Assembly: GCA_013400115.1 (NCBI GenBank)
Contig: VXBP01002556.1
Coordinates: 991,002-1,055,001, forward strand
Reading direction: 5' to 3'
DNA from: Rhinopomastus cyanomelas
Lineage: Eukaryota > Chordata > Aves > Bucerotiformes > Rhinopomastidae
DNA length: 64,000 nucleotides
In this document: in pieces, positions 26,167 through 40,700 of the stretch
Numbering within the stretch: position 1 is the stretch's first letter
Layout: the number at the start of each line of letters is the position of its first letter
Program-made: the position numbers and the translations under genes
The notes under the pieces: model-generated
What the model was told of the DNA's origin: nothing
Database searches by the model: none
The model's input: the letters and a program-made list of their open reading frames with translations, nothing else

Positions 26167-27320
26167 ATTACAATAACTGCAATTAATCAATAAATTCAGA
26201 AACTTCAAGTTAAAACTTTTAAAATAATATTGATTTTCTACTTGGAGAGCTTCAGAATGAAAAATGCAGTTTCTCAGTTAATTTCAGAAGTTCAACTTAA
26301 AATGCAATTATTAACTGCAATGTAAAAATGTTAAAACCCTGGACTGAAGCAGCTGACTTAATCTTGTCCCAAATTCAGTGGTTGCTTGATTTGAGAACAT
26401 GTTCAGTTTGAGGGTTTGGATCAATTCAAGAAGGAAGAGCCTTCAAAATACCAAAGATATCCTGGGTGAAACTATTAAGCAGATACGTATGTGGCTGCCA
26501 GCTACTACACATTTGGGATAATATTAAATGCAAACAGCCAATATTGCTGTAGTTGCTTGGCTTTCCACTTCTAGAAATTCCAGCTGAGGGATAAAATAAT
26601 AACAACTAACCGAGATCCCTTCCTTGTCTAATAGGGTATACCTGAGCAATCTCTGAATGCAGCCTTTCATTGTACGATGCCAAATGGACTGTGAAATTGT
26701 TTACCTTAATGACAGCGCTAGTTTCTGTTGGAAACAGATGAAATTTATTGGGTAATCCAAACCAAACCCACCAACTTTTATGCATTTGTAGTCAAATTGC
26801 TTCTGTGGTTTCTCCATTCACATGGCAAATAATTCTCTGGGAATGGGGAAAAGTTAGCGGTCACATCTGCATCCCTGTCACGCACAGGCGGCACCCAGTG
26901 CTGTGCTTGGAGGACAAGCAGCTCACAAACCCCTTACACTGACTCCTACCAGCATGGGCAACGTGTCCTACTAAATGAAATACAGTGCCCAGCCCCTGGA
27001 TTTTTATTTCTGAATTAAGAATCATCATTTTTCACAAAATTCTCATTTTGTCTGTGACCATCCAATTTTACATGACTCAATCTTCAACAGTAAAATCAAA
27101 GCCCAAAAGGAAGTAAACATAAATGACAGAATTTAAGCTGAAAAATCACCATGTTTTCATGACCAACAACACCTGCAGTTTACTGGCCATCATCAAAAGA
27201 TTGCATCTGCGGGTTCCTACAGAAATATATGGAACAATATCCTCTTTCGAAAGACTGCACCTGAACAGAAGAAGTCACACACTAGTCTAACCCAAGGAAC
27301 CACGAGTAGGGTTATGGCAG

Positions 27321-27344
27321 TGACAAATGGGGTGACAAATGGGG
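27321..27344 (+). repeat. Two perfect 12-bp tandem copies
   Basis: TGACAAATGGGG occurs twice in a row. It is a small local duplication in unique intron sequence. Confidence 0.9.
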
Positions 27345-28388
27345 TTACAAGCTATCAGAAATTCAATCTCATTTGATGTTTAGGTATTATTAAAGTAACA
27401 TAAGGCTGCAATGGAAGATAATTCAGAAACCGCCGGATGAAACTCTGAAGCACAAGATCCAATATCCCTTTCAAAATTGTTAACATCAATAATGATAGAC
27501 CTTCACAGCCTTAAAAACATCCCTTTTAAAACACGGGATACTTTCAAATCACTTCCTGCAACTTCTAAAGCTGATATCAGATGGCAACATTGTCAGCCCA
27601 GGGCTATAAACGAAAAAATCTGTTTTCACAAACAACGCCATAAGCCCTTACATATTTCTTCAAATTTCTCTTCTGAAAATGCTGCCAGAAATAATCCTGT
27701 GACACAAGACCAGCACACGGCATGCAAGCAGGAAACCGCCTGCATAAATCCAGGCACCTCCCTAGAGCTTCTAAAGTAGAGAGCTGCAGCATTTGGGTTC
27801 TTTATTTAATCTTATTTTTTGTGGGAATGTAAGAGGAAAAGAAATTTGAAATAGCTAAAACTGCTATAAATACCAGATGGAGAAAATCAGGCAAGCTGTA
27901 AAAGATACAGGTTAGAGTCAGAAACCAGGGAAAACTCCCGGATAAACGGTTCTCTGATTCTCCTTCTGCCTTGACTGTCTAACACCACAGAAATACACGA
28001 ACCCAGGAACCTGAGAGTGTGAAAAATAATGAAAATGGAGAGCAGCTGATTGTCACTATAATGTAAACGCCACGAACGACAGAGTCTACCATCTGAATAA
28101 ACAAGTTCAAATCCAAGTAAAATTAGAAGGGAAGAGTTAAAGCTCTCTGCTATTTATTCTCATATAACATATGAGAATCAAAAAACCAAACAAGTTACAG
28201 AACACATCCTAGCTGTTCTGCACCCTTTGATCTTAAATCTACCTTCTTTGCAAATTATAAGGAAATAACACATTTTGACTTAAAATGCATTTAAATTAGG
28301 GTCTTAACCTAAAACCTGCTGTGGAAAATAACACATTCCAGTATCTGCTGGAATAAAAGTTTCTCTTTCCAGCTCACAAAATTCAGAT

Positions 28389-28650
28389 ATGAGACAAGAG
28401 GCAATGGGTGTAAGCTGGAATACAGGAGGTTCCACATCAATATGAGAAGGAACTTCTTCCCTGTGAGGGTGACAGAGCACTGGAACAGGCTGCCCAGGGG
28501 GGTTGTGGAGTCTCCTTCTTTGGAGACGTTTAAAGCTCTCTTGGATATGTTCCTGTGCGACTTGGTCTAGGTGATCCTGCAGTGGCAGTGGGATTGGACT
28601 AGATGATCTTTCGAGGTCCCTTCCAATCCCTAATGTTCTGTAATTCTGTT
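28389..28650 (+). mobile_element. CR1 LINE 3' fragment (about 260 bp)
   Basis: Plus-strand CR1 tail starting at GAGACAAGAGGCAATGGGTG and ending AATGTTCTGTAATTCTG. It is very similar to the copy at 11311-11704, so the subfamily was active fairly recently relative to the other copies here. Confidence 0.95.
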
Positions 28651-30899
28651 AATGTATGAGGAAGAGAGAAGATTCCCCTTTTCTGAGCCAAAGAGACAAA
28701 ATGGTAAACACAAGGCTATGTTTGGGTAAAACCACTGAAGTTCCTACCTCTAGTGCACCTAAAATCACAGCACAATGAAGAGGTGAGTTCCTCTCGAATC
28801 AGATGGTGGCAGAACCAGAAGCAAAACAGGATCAGTCCACTGGAGGTGGGGGAGAAACAGATAACCTTTATCTTGATAACTTGGGGTGACTGACACATGT
28901 GTGCATCATCCCTTAAACTCAGCTTCTGCTTCCAGAATGTTAAGAAATATCTGGATGATATCCATGTTTCTTCCACCACTTTGCAAGCACTTCAGCTCCA
29001 AGAGATGCACTGCCCAGCTGGGCTCCCTTCCATAGACATACTGCATTGTACCTGGTCAATGTGACTTGGCCACAGTAACATAAAATCAGATGAAGTAAAA
29101 CTGAGACCAGCATCAATCAAAATGATCCTGGGACTAGTTTCTCAATGAGAGACTCAAATGTTAAGTAACAAAACTGGTGTAATTTTCTACAGTCCTGGAA
29201 TTCGGTTTGCATTTGATTTAAGGGTACAATTTGTCTCCAGCTATTCCTGTAAGTCTAAAAGTTTGGTGCCTATCTGGTCTGATGGGCTCACTTGTGCATC
29301 CAAGAGAGAGAGACAGCCACTTCCAGAGGCCAAATCACCCATGGCACTTCTGAAGGGCCTGTTACAGAGGAAGTTCAAGTAACTAGACCAGATATAACAG
29401 AAGCCTTCCAGGCAGCCAGCATCACGTTAAGCACACATTTTATTGGAAACACACAACGCCAGCAAGCGCATTAAATACACAGTCCAGATCAGGCTGCAAA
29501 TAAAACCTCTTCATGATGAACACTGCTCCCACAGACAGGCAGAGCTTCGGTCCCTCACACCCCATAATGCTAAGAGTGACTTTGTACTAAACACAAGGGT
29601 GTTAATACTAAGTACCAGAAGCTTAGGAGAGATAAAACCAGAGTGCTGACACTCACCCTTACACCACTGTGAAGAAGTTTTCTAGTAAACATGACAACTA
29701 TATCAATTAACTTCTAATAAAGAGTCCTTCTGCCAATTAACACATGCTGATTAAAAATGAAAACTCTCAACATCAGGCATTACCAGTCACCTTTTCAGCT
29801 GAATGTTATGTTTACATCATCTTTCCCCTTGCAATCATCACATTTCACAGACACCATTAAATGTAGTGTGTTTCTGTATGTAGCAGGGAAACAGCTCATT
29901 TGTGAAACTGGAAGCCCTCACACCTAGCGTTCTCATCATATCATAAAATGTACACATGTAATTTCATACACACCTTTTATCAGCTTGGCTAAAATACTTG
30001 GGCTGGGGTACTGACACTAAAACCACTAGAAATTGATTTCAGAAGTACCTCTACATTTGTTTGAAAGTTTGCCCTATTGGTTATCATTTTTTCCCTAAAC
30101 CTTCTGTACCGCATACCTGCCTTCAACGCAACCCTTTCCTACAGCAGTTCAGATTAAATTAATAACATCTTCAAGAACAGCATTTTTGAAAATATTGCAA
30201 GAGTATTTTTTAAAAGAACCAGTCATTTTATGTGAGACACTATAGCATTTCCATGATTCGCACTGGGGAAGAGGTCAGAAGTGGCAGGCAGGTAGAGAGG
30301 TAACTGAAGTCACTGGGGAGTTTGTTTCAGGCTGCTGCTGTCCCAGCTGGAGCCTGCTGTGAAAGAAAGGGTCAGGGAGAGTCTCCCATGCTCACAAAGT
30401 GAGCAAAATATGCTCAGGAAACAAAAGGCCGTGTGAGGAGTTGCCAGCTACAAACAAAAATGGGGTGTGGGGTAAGAGTAAGCTCTAGACAGCCCACCTA
30501 CCCACCCTGGAGCATTGAAGGAGTTGCCAGTGGGATCCAGTTAGTTAAAGCAGGAGTTGGTGTGGCTGCCAGCTGACAAGCTGTGGTGCTGCACCAGTGC
30601 CCCATGGTGGGCATCCAAAACACTGTCCTATAAAAAGCTAGGAGGGTGATGGAGCTCTCTTTCAACTACATCATGCAATCAGAGATTTGGTGCTCACAGT
30701 AGATTTCCTGTGTCCAAATCAGAGCTTTACCTTAACAAGCTTTCAGTATGGTTTTCCATACCTTGTCACCTAATTTGGGTATCTGGACTGGACAGATGGA
30801 CAAGGTGGAGTAATTGTCTGAGCGTTGGGACTTAAACACCGTTGTCTGTAGTTCAAAGTGTCCCTAGCTCATCACACATGCCTAGATCATTGCTGTTTA
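28651..30899. other. Unique intron sequence, right end possibly old LINE
   Basis: Nothing certain is seen. The last few hundred bases could be an extension of the old CR1 that is clear from 30900. Confidence 0.45.
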
Positions 30900-31700
30900 A
30901 CCACAATCTGAAAGGTTAAAGGTAAGAGAAAAATGCCCCCATCAAGTACACAGTTGACACCAGTTCAGAAGGAGCAATGGATATTGTGAAGAGCAGGGTT
31001 ACTTTTCAGAGGCACTGCAGTAAGGTGGAAGAACAGCTGACATGAAAACAGTTGACAAGAATCAACTTCAGTGACTGTCAAACCCTGCACATTCAGTGGT
31101 ACGGGCTCTGACACAGTGGGAACAGCTAAGAAGAAAAAGCTCTAGTGGTCCTGGTAAGCACCAAATTGAGCACAAGCCAGCTGTATTTCCATGCAGTGGT
31201 GATGGCTCATCACACAATGGCCTGCTCCACCTCAAGGGTAGCCAGCCAGCAGGTCAAGGGAAGTGAGGCCACATCTAGGACAGCAGACACATTTTTAGAG
31301 TCTTCAGTGCCAGGAGCTAATAACAAATTGGTGTCTATTTACTAAGACTGTCAGGAAGCCGACACATACATAGGGAGAAGAAGCCTAAGAAAATGGCTTT
31401 AGATTGGAAATAAGAGGTTAATGGGGGTAAAGCGCAACCTCATTGCAGGTTTCCCCACCTAAAGACAAGCCGCAGCGAAGACAGCACAGAGAAGCAACAG
31501 TCACAACCTGCAGCAGAAGCAATCCCTATTTGATGTAAGTGAAAATTCATGTCCATAGCCATAATTAAGCTCTGGAACACACCATCCAGAGGCATTTTCT
31601 CAATCAATTTGGACAATGCTTGGAGCAACTGGACCCAACACTGAGGTTAGATCAGGACGATGGGCTAGAGATCCTCTTAGTCTAAAACCTCTGCAATTTT
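30900..31700 (+). mobile_element. Old CR1 LINE fragment with end of RT and 3' region
   Basis: A strongly diverged plus-strand CR1. Near 30945-30961 it reads AAG TAC ACA GTT GAC ACC, corresponding to the CR1 KFADDT box with the first Asp changed to Val. It continues through segments like the CR1 thumb (CCCTGCAC near 31085), a stretch like the end of ORF2 (GAGCACAAGCCAGC near 31170, GCCAGCAGGTCAAGGG near 31248) and a remnant 3' UTR to about 31700. The 5' boundary is uncertain and may extend further left. Similarity is by eye only. Confidence 0.55.
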
Positions 31701-34700
31701 CTGATGCGCTTTGAAATACAGATTGCTGCATTTTCTGAGCCCTTAAAATTTGTGGGGTTTTTCTGTCTTCATTTCTTCAGGCCTCTGCTCCCCATCTGTT
31801 ACGTGTTAATAATACTAACATCAAGAATGAAGGCCAAGTCCAGATTTAGATTCCTAATCACTGATGTCTCCATGTAAGCCAGACACCTATGCTCCCCTCA
31901 TGCTCAGTGTACATCTGAAAAACTGGCTCCCTTCACACTGGCATCTAGTGCTGTTTAAGGTTTCCCAGAGTATTACCTGAGACATCCTCAAGGGACTGAT
32001 GGCTATAACAGAAATTTTGCTACATCACTCTGTAGTTCTAGCAGGAGACTGGCACAGCAGTTCTGAGGCATATGAAATGAACACTCTAGCCCTTCAAAGG
32101 CAGGTTCATACTCAGAAACCCCTATATCAAGCTCAAATGTCTACACCTGCATATCTCAACCTGGGGCTGGATCCTAACCACATTTTCCACAGACAGTGAG
32201 AAGGTAAGGCACAGTGAGGAGTGAAGAGACTCAAAAGTATCCCAGTTAAACGCAATGGAATTTATCCCATCACAGAATATCCTCAGGAAAGCTAAAAATA
32301 GCAAATTAGGTCACAGCAAATGAATGACAAAAGACAAGCAAAGTAATGAACAGTCCCCAAGAAACTGCTCTAAATAATCAAGATCACACAAAAATACCAC
32401 TACCATTCACGATCTCGTGATCACACAGTGCCTGACAGTGCAAAGGAAGTGGAAGACTCGCACAGGCCTTCCCAAACTCGCAAGTTTTTTGACTCTGCAG
32501 CATTAATCAGACTCTCCTCATGTGCTTTCAGTGTGCAATATTCCAGGCAGTCAAAAGTATATGAACACTGAAGGGTGAAGTTTTCAAAGACACTCAGTGT
32601 TGGATTAACATTTATCTCCCTGAAGACCAGGGTAATTTCTTTATGGTTTTGACATCTTCCTCCCCCTCCTCCCCTCCCCACTTGAGATTTGTAATGCAAT
32701 TTTATACAACCTTATTTTTTCTTCTTGAAATCATTCCTGCAGCTTTATGAATTACATCCATAACTTCATGTTCCAAACGCCTATTTCCAGGAGTTTGTTT
32801 TGTCCTAGCAGTTCATACAGAAAATCAGCTGAAGCTGGCAACGCTCCAATAAAATCCACATTCAGCTACTCCATTACTTGCATGTGTCCCACCCTATGAT
32901 ATGAGCCAGCACATGGCTGTGAAATACTGTCATTATTTTACAGCACTGATCTAATTTTCTGCTGAATGCTCTAAAATGAAGGGTTTCTTCTGAGTACAAA
33001 GTACAAGGACTCAAACTTAAAAATGATAATTTATTAGCACTTAAGTCTTTCAGAAAAAGTACTTTATTACCTATCATATTTAATAACACCAACTGACAAC
33101 AGCTCTACATACTGAATGAATCCAGATGCATTTCTTGATTGTAAAGAATCAGAGAGATGTAATGTGGCAAGAGACTGGTATTGTGCTCATTAGATCACTA
33201 AGCAGCAGCGCTTATAAACAGAATATTTAACTAGACTCTACAAAGATATTCAAATGTAGCTGCCAGAATGTACTTTGAAATTTTCCACCTAATACAAAAA
33301 TGCAAGAGATGAGAAATTATCTCCCTTTAAAGGAAAAAGTTCAAGGTGAACGCTACCTGATTAACTCACTTTGTTACTAATTAAATTCAATAAAAATCCC
33401 AAATATGGCACGCCATCCTTTATTAGCATTTCTGCAGAAGGAAGAGCCATGTTTACCACTGAGCTAACAAAACGTAGTCAAAATTAATGAAACATCAAAG
33501 AATAGCAGCAGCGTGGAGGAAGGAGTTAAATTTAAAACACTGCATGGAAGAGAGAAAAAGCAGCATCTCCTAGAGAGATTTATAAAGAACCCAAAGCAAA
33601 CTAGCCATAATTTGCATGTATTTACTTATACATATATAGAATTTCTACATATGCACACATTATCCTATTATATACTCTGTATGCAATGCACATTACTGCA
33701 ATACATTAATTTTTTAAGCAATTATTATCTATAATAAAAATTTTGCCCAGAAATGGCCCAAACAGTACTTGTCTGTGTATTCTGTTCAATTTCAGTACTC
33801 ACACTGGTCACCTAGCACACCTTTTCTGTATGGGAGACAGACCTGCATTAGCATGGAAACTGGACAGCATTGCCCTGTTCATCCCAGTCATCAGTGATGA
33901 AGTATTCCAATTAGCCTGGGCAGCTTGGCAGAGCTGATGCTCTGTCAGACTTCTGGGGTATAAACACTGCACAGTTATCTTCTTTCAATGACAGAGAAAT
34001 GAACATTATACAGTTTCCATTTACATGGGAAATTACACTAGCCTAATACATGCTTTTCAGCTCAAAACACTTATTTCCCAAGAAGAGATGTTCCTGGGAG
34101 AAAGAACTTTCCATGGCACAACCTTCTTTGAGCATTAGGACAAAGAAGGATCTCTGCAGGTAGCTGGACAGAAGAGGCAGTACAGAAGGACCCACTTCAC
34201 AATTTAGCAAGAGTTAATGCCCACTTAACATAAAAGCATTGCCAAATCTGTGACTGAACAGAAAGCTATAATGGGTATCAGTTTATACCATCTGTACACA
34301 AGGAAGGATCCATTTGTGACCCAAATGTCATGAAAACCAGCATAATTACACACTTTATTATCCCAGTGATTTTTTTCATTGAATTAGGAGTTCAAAGTGT
34401 GACTCCAGATTCATAACTTGATTACCTTTATCTTATGGTGAACATTTCCTTCTAGGTCTATCCGGAGAGCAATGCCAAGTGTTAAACATTCATGCACAAA
34501 CTGTGAGACATATGAAGGACATTTAAAGCTGAAATAAGCCTCAAGACTTTAAACTTGAAAACCAAGAGGTACCAGAAAGCTACCCTTAAGAGACCAAGGA
34601 GATCATCAGGAGAAACACTGGGCCTCCTCAAAGAATGAGAAAATGGCAGCCTCCAAAAGAGAGAACTTTCCAAAAATCTGAGATTTGATTCAAAATACAA

Positions 34701-37700
34701 ACATGTCCCAAGCTAAATAGTGATGAAAAATGTTCCCAGTACATTTATCCATGAGTCAAATCCATCATTCCCATGTAGTACAAAACAGATTGTATTTGGG
34801 TAGACAGTGAACTGCATTCCCTCATGGTACGAGTAATTTGGGAGGCACCATGGTATTTACTTAGAGAATGACTAATTACATATGAAGACAAGGCAAGGGA
34901 AAAAGAGGGGGCCCTCTAATGTGCTAAAAATATAATTACTTTCAAAAATGCATGAACTGCAGCTAGAAACAGTCTCAGGGAAAGCCCAGGGACACATCAG
35001 GATTCAGCTTCAGCCACGCGTGAAAGGGCTTATTTGTCAGCATGCCAGACACTTGGACATCACCAGAGTAATGATGAGGCTGGGGGGGGGATGCAGCATG
35101 GCCACATGGAAATCCCCCATAATCAGTCCAGTGTGCACTGTGGGAAAGAGGGGCACAAGGTCACCCCAAGGCAGATGCTGAGAAGGGAGAGGGTGAAGGC
35201 TTCTTTTGATATGGAGGGTAGGAGAACTCTGCACTCTGACTGAGTGTTCAAACATATTCATAAGAAAAATGACCACAAGTTTCTACCACCTGCCCACACA
35301 TGGCCACACATCCCTGTGCTAATAAAAACCTTGCAGGGTGAATGACCCCATGTTTGGGACATTTAAAGTGAAGACCCAAGTTCATAATGCAAGAGGTCAA
35401 GAAGACCATAAAATGACCTGCAAGGTCAAGCTAGTTCTGATCACTGATTTTTATGACTTCATCAAGTATTCAAAAAATCATTAATTGAATTATTTCTGTT
35501 TAAAAAATACAGTATTCGGCAGGCTTCTGCACACCCACGCATGCACTTATCCAATGTATTAGTCATGTACCACTATCAAAACAGAATAAAAATATATTTT
35601 AACAAATCTTGCACAAAGTCAAAACATAAATCCTTTACAGACATGTCAGTCCACAAATCTGGTCTTTCACTCAACTCAGGCTGCCAGAATCTTTTATGGA
35701 CATCTATTACTCTGATCTGCCAAACCCGTAATTCACTCTTTGACATTAAGTAATAAATACATAATGCAGACACACATTTGTCCTTTTAAAACTTCAGCTG
35801 AAATCCATTTCTTTAGATAGGAGCACGATCTGTCCAAGTCACCTTCCAAAACTCAGAAAATCTCTTTGTGCTGAGGCGTGCGCTGCAGTCTTCACATACT
35901 GGCTGCTGCGTGAAACGGGAGCCATGTACACCCAAGCACTTAAAATTGGAATAGGAATTTATGACTGCTTTGTGTGCCATTGGCATGTGGAAGTGCCATT
36001 CATAAAGCAGACACTCATGGCACGGCTCACTGTACAGACAGAACTGGGAACACTAAGATTCACAATTAAAATGTTCACAAGAAGAACAGCAAGCAGGCAG
36101 CTCCTGAGCCTGGGGAGCGCTTCGCGCTAACAAGTTAACCTTACAGGAGTTCTATTAGCCTGGAAGGTGGGGGGTTAAACTAATGGTGAACTCTGCAAAC
36201 AGCTACGTTGGGATTGTCTCTTTAAATTTACTTCTAAGAAGGGATGGGATGTTGATGCCGAGATAAAAGCTCACATGTAAGGAAATATCTGACTCTGCGA
36301 TGCTTAACATCTAAGTGTTTCCTTATCAGGGATAATGTAACTAAAAAGAGGTCTGTTCTATACAACACTTAAAAAAAACTCAGGGATACCAGCCCTGCTG
36401 ATTAGTCCTTCAATTCTGTAGTCAAATGGAGGTCACGGCAGTAGGTGATTTTCAAAGGAAATTATTAGGATGGAGAAGGATGTAGGGAGGATTTGCAAGA
36501 GATGAAAACAAATGACACTGGCCTTGTAATAAAAATTCTGAGTGCAGCAGGGAGGGAAAGATGTATCATCATTAGCTCATTTACCGGTTGTGAACTAGTG
36601 AGGGCTCATATCCATGAATCTTTCCACGCCGCACACACCTTTTTAAAAAGGCAGCAAGCTGCAGCACGCAGCCGTAAGATCAGACCCAATGATCACGCAA
36701 GTAATAGGCACTCAGAGAGAAAAATAAGGCTTCAAGTTTTCTAGCTCAGTGTGCTCTCAAGCCCTCTACGCTTCAAACAGAGAAAGAGCCACAGCAGATA
36801 CCTGTGAAAAACCATCCATGCTCTGGTGTGAGAAATCTTCCACGTGTCAGCTACTGCTGAGCAAAACAAGGACTAAGCTCCATGCAGTACTTAGCCCAAG
36901 CAAATTTGTATGACAAATTCTGACCCAGAAACACACAATTAGACAAGTGGGAAAGCACGAGGACACGGGCATTCTTTTGGCTCTTGGCCTTACTACCCAT
37001 ACAAAAACAAAGTTGGACTTTCAAACCTATGAAAGATTTAGGAAATCTGAAATTCAGTGGCTCTTGTGACCCTTCATGACACAGGCTATTCCAAATAGCA
37101 GCAGCACAATAAGGCTGAGGTTAACAAATGAAAGAGGAGAGTCTGGGCCTATGCAAGGCAAGACCCTTTCAGTGGTAGCTCTACCACGTCCATCTGCCAC
37201 CTCTGGATAGAAAAGTCTGCACTCTTTAGGAGAAGGCAGAAAGAGATCGTTGCCACAGACAATGCAAGGGTCTGGCAGCAATTCATTGTAAAGATTTATT
37301 ACTCTGGTTTTGTGAGTAAAGGCAGAAGATGTCGCAGTGCTAGCCCCTTGATTACAAGGAGCAAAGACTTAAGAATCATGCAAAGGAAGGAGAAGAAACA
37401 AACAGCAGTTGTGGAACAAGGATGAGAAGACGTGGGAAAAAGAAATCATCCTCAGAGAGGACGTTTTTTTGTTAGGTGATAGAAATTAAAACATTGGCAT
37501 TTACATCAAGGCAGGACTGGCTGTCAACTTCTCCCACGTTCAGTCATTTCTCCTCCTTTGGTGAGAACAAGACTGTGCTAGTGAAGAGTTTTAGACCACT
37601 GGATTTGAAATCTGGCAATAGGCATTTGGATTTACAAAGAGATTTAAAGGCCTAAATCATATCAACAGAAGGCTCATCACTATTCCATGACAGCAAACTG

Positions 37701-40700
37701 CAGGCACATCTTCCTTCTCAGCTGCATCTTCTTTCTGGCTCAGCTCTGCATCTACACAACTGTAGATGGAAACTGAAACATTGCTTTCACAAAAGCCTGA
37801 GTTCAGTAAAGCTAATCCCACTCCAAAACACTCAGAAAGGTACTCAAATCCCACCGGTTTCATGGGTTAAAAGCAGTTGGCTGCATCAGGACCCCATGCT
37901 GATGGCAATGACAACCCACAAAAAGCCATGACAGATAGACAGGAGAAGAGGCCAGAGCAGGGTACGTATGAATTCGCTAGAGAAGGCTTTCGAAGGGAAT
38001 AAGCGACAGAATTAAAAAATGGGAGAAAGCTTTCTAGCTAATTGAAGATTACGAAGAAGTAGAACTAGAAAGTGCAACACAGCTGAAGGGATGATAGGCT
38101 CACAGCAGAAGGCGGGAGATTACTTAACAGTCTTACACAATTACATTAATTCCTTTTAATCTTTTTATACACATTGTAAACAAGATCTCTCCATCCCATG
38201 AAAATTACCTTTAAAAAGCTGGGTAAATACATTAACTAATCTTAAAATCCCAGAAATCCCAGTTTCTTTCTTTTGAGAAAACAAAAGCCAAACAGGGAAG
38301 AGCTCTGCAAACAGTTTTGACCTTCAGAGAGTCTGGCATTCTGTTTATTTATTCCAAAATGGAAACGCTGCTTCAAGCAGCTAAGGAGGCAAAAAAAGGT
38401 CATTTAAACGGAAATGGCTACACCTCGTCTGCAGTAAGCAAGAGGATACACCCTAAACATTTGCAGTATTACATACAACCCACCGAGCTGATCATCGGTC
38501 CCAGAATGGCAGGTGGAAGATAAAACTCTTCACTGCTTTCTTTGGCAGAAAACAATTTCTAAAACTGTTCAAAACCATCCAGTAAAACACAGCAGTGGAA
38601 GAAACTCTGAGGATGGCTCTAAGTTTACTACAGACAATTATTTATTGGCTAGGATCCCTTCATGTGCCCATGGGCAAATACCATAATTCCTGTTGCTATC
38701 ACCACAGGATCCTGTGCCCCAGGTGAAACAGCAGCACCCTGCACTAGCAGAGGTGTAGACCAAATGGGTGTTTTGGAAATTACAGAGAGGCAAAGGCTAA
38801 CCTCAAGGTCCATCATTGCCACAGCCTAATTCCATGGCATTACAGGTGCTCAGCACAACTTGACCTCATGCTGGTGGGCAAAGGACTCAGCCCTTTCCCA
38901 AGCACCACCCTGGATTCTCTCGATTTGTTTTCATAGACTGTTTTTTCAGAGAATAAATACACTGCACCATTTCTTTGTAAATTTAACTAAGCAATTGAAG
39001 GGAGAGTTAAAACATGGCCATGATGTGTAGGAATCTACAGCCACTCTGCCACACTGTGCCTAGAAGGGCAGAAAAGGAAGTTAACAGCCACAAACAACTT
39101 CTACAGTTTTGTTTTCAAGTATCTGCAGCAGTGAAAGCAAAAATCAATTGAGCAAAAGGTGTTATTTAAAAGATATTGTCAATATCGTGTAAGAAAAAAT
39201 ATGTAATGTAAAGGATGCTGCATGCATTCTGTTTTGGTCTAAACAGAGACAAGTCTGCTCATCCGGTGCACAGATATACAGGAGTTCTGCTTACAGCCTA
39301 AACTGTTCCTGTTCCTCCATAGCTTTAAGTGTGCAACCCATCACACACAACATGGAAATCTCAATTACCTACAAAATAGAAAGGTTAATTCATCTAGGAG
39401 TTTGCACATCTATCAACTGCTTAGCTTCCATTCAAGGCAGAAATGATATCTGAATAAACAGTAAGATGCTGAAAATGCCAGTGCCTCGCAGAGTGGAGAG
39501 CTCTGAAGGCAAAACACAGGAAGGTTACAGGATGCAGATATTGCTTCTGATGAGAAACACGGTCTGGAAGATTTTTGAGTTGATGTTTCAGGACAATAAA
39601 ACTCAAAATCAGCAGCTGCTGCCATGGTATAACCACTGGCAAGACAGTTGTTTTTTATATACATACTCCTTGTTCATTTGTAATACTGTACATCCTGCTG
39701 CCATGACAACTAAACGCTTTCTTCCCGTCTGTACAGTGACAGAATGGATCTATACATCTGTTCATAAGTCTTGGTTTTTTTAGAAGACAGATAATATTTT
39801 CCCAACTTTTCTATGTTTTTAAAGCTTTCTTCAGAACGAAGCAGAATATTGCAGCTTCTCTAAAATAGTGTCCCTTAAATCACACCACACAGGCAGTAAC
39901 TTCCTCAGGAGACACTCTTAACATCGTTCATCGACACCACAAATGAAAAAGTCAAAACAGGAGGCTGCTGACAAGGACCAGGGAACATTACCTTCAGCAC
40001 ATGTTCCTTCCCTGTGTTGCCTTTGCTTATCACCATTAGCAATATCACTATCAAGAGACCTATTTCCTTACTGGCTGATTAGAAGCACAAAGCCATTTAC
40101 ACAAAAAATAAAGGACAATATATGAATGGTTAGGGACAGGGAAATACATTTTATTGCCATCACTGAAATCATTGTAATATCTTCCATCCCAAGGCTTCCA
40201 TGTAGAACACATAAGTCAATAAATAAATTCACTTCAGTGCCATCAGTCAAGGCTGCAGCATCACTAATCTTTGCATTTGCCTAGTCCTTATGCACTTCCA
40301 TTCAACAAAAATTCCTTTTCTGCACTACCACGTCCTGACCCTACAGCCAGGCCAGGCTGTGACACTGGCACAGTTTCCAATCTTGATAAGTAATAGATTC
40401 CTGATATCAGGAGGATTTCGAGCCCTGTGCTTTAGCTCCAGGTTAGTGTGAAAAAAAACCTGAAACAAAACAAGTGTTCTGGAGTTAAAGCACTGGAAGC
40501 TCAGATTGCACTGGGAATTAAGATGCTTACACTAAAACAAAAAACCTCGAGTAAACTAAAATTAAAAAACCCAACAAAACAGAGAGGATGAGACATCACA
40601 TGGAAGGAGAGAGAGGTCTGCAGCTCTTCTTGTGGCATAGAAGTCAATACGGTTACTGAAAGAGTGGGGAAATGGGAGCAGTGAGAGACAGCGGAGCATC

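Larger units (their letters stand above)
24275..28388. other. Unique intron sequence
   Basis: Contains the polypyrimidine tract at 26.1 kb and the 12-bp duplication at 27.3 kb. No gene was recognised. Confidence 0.55.
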
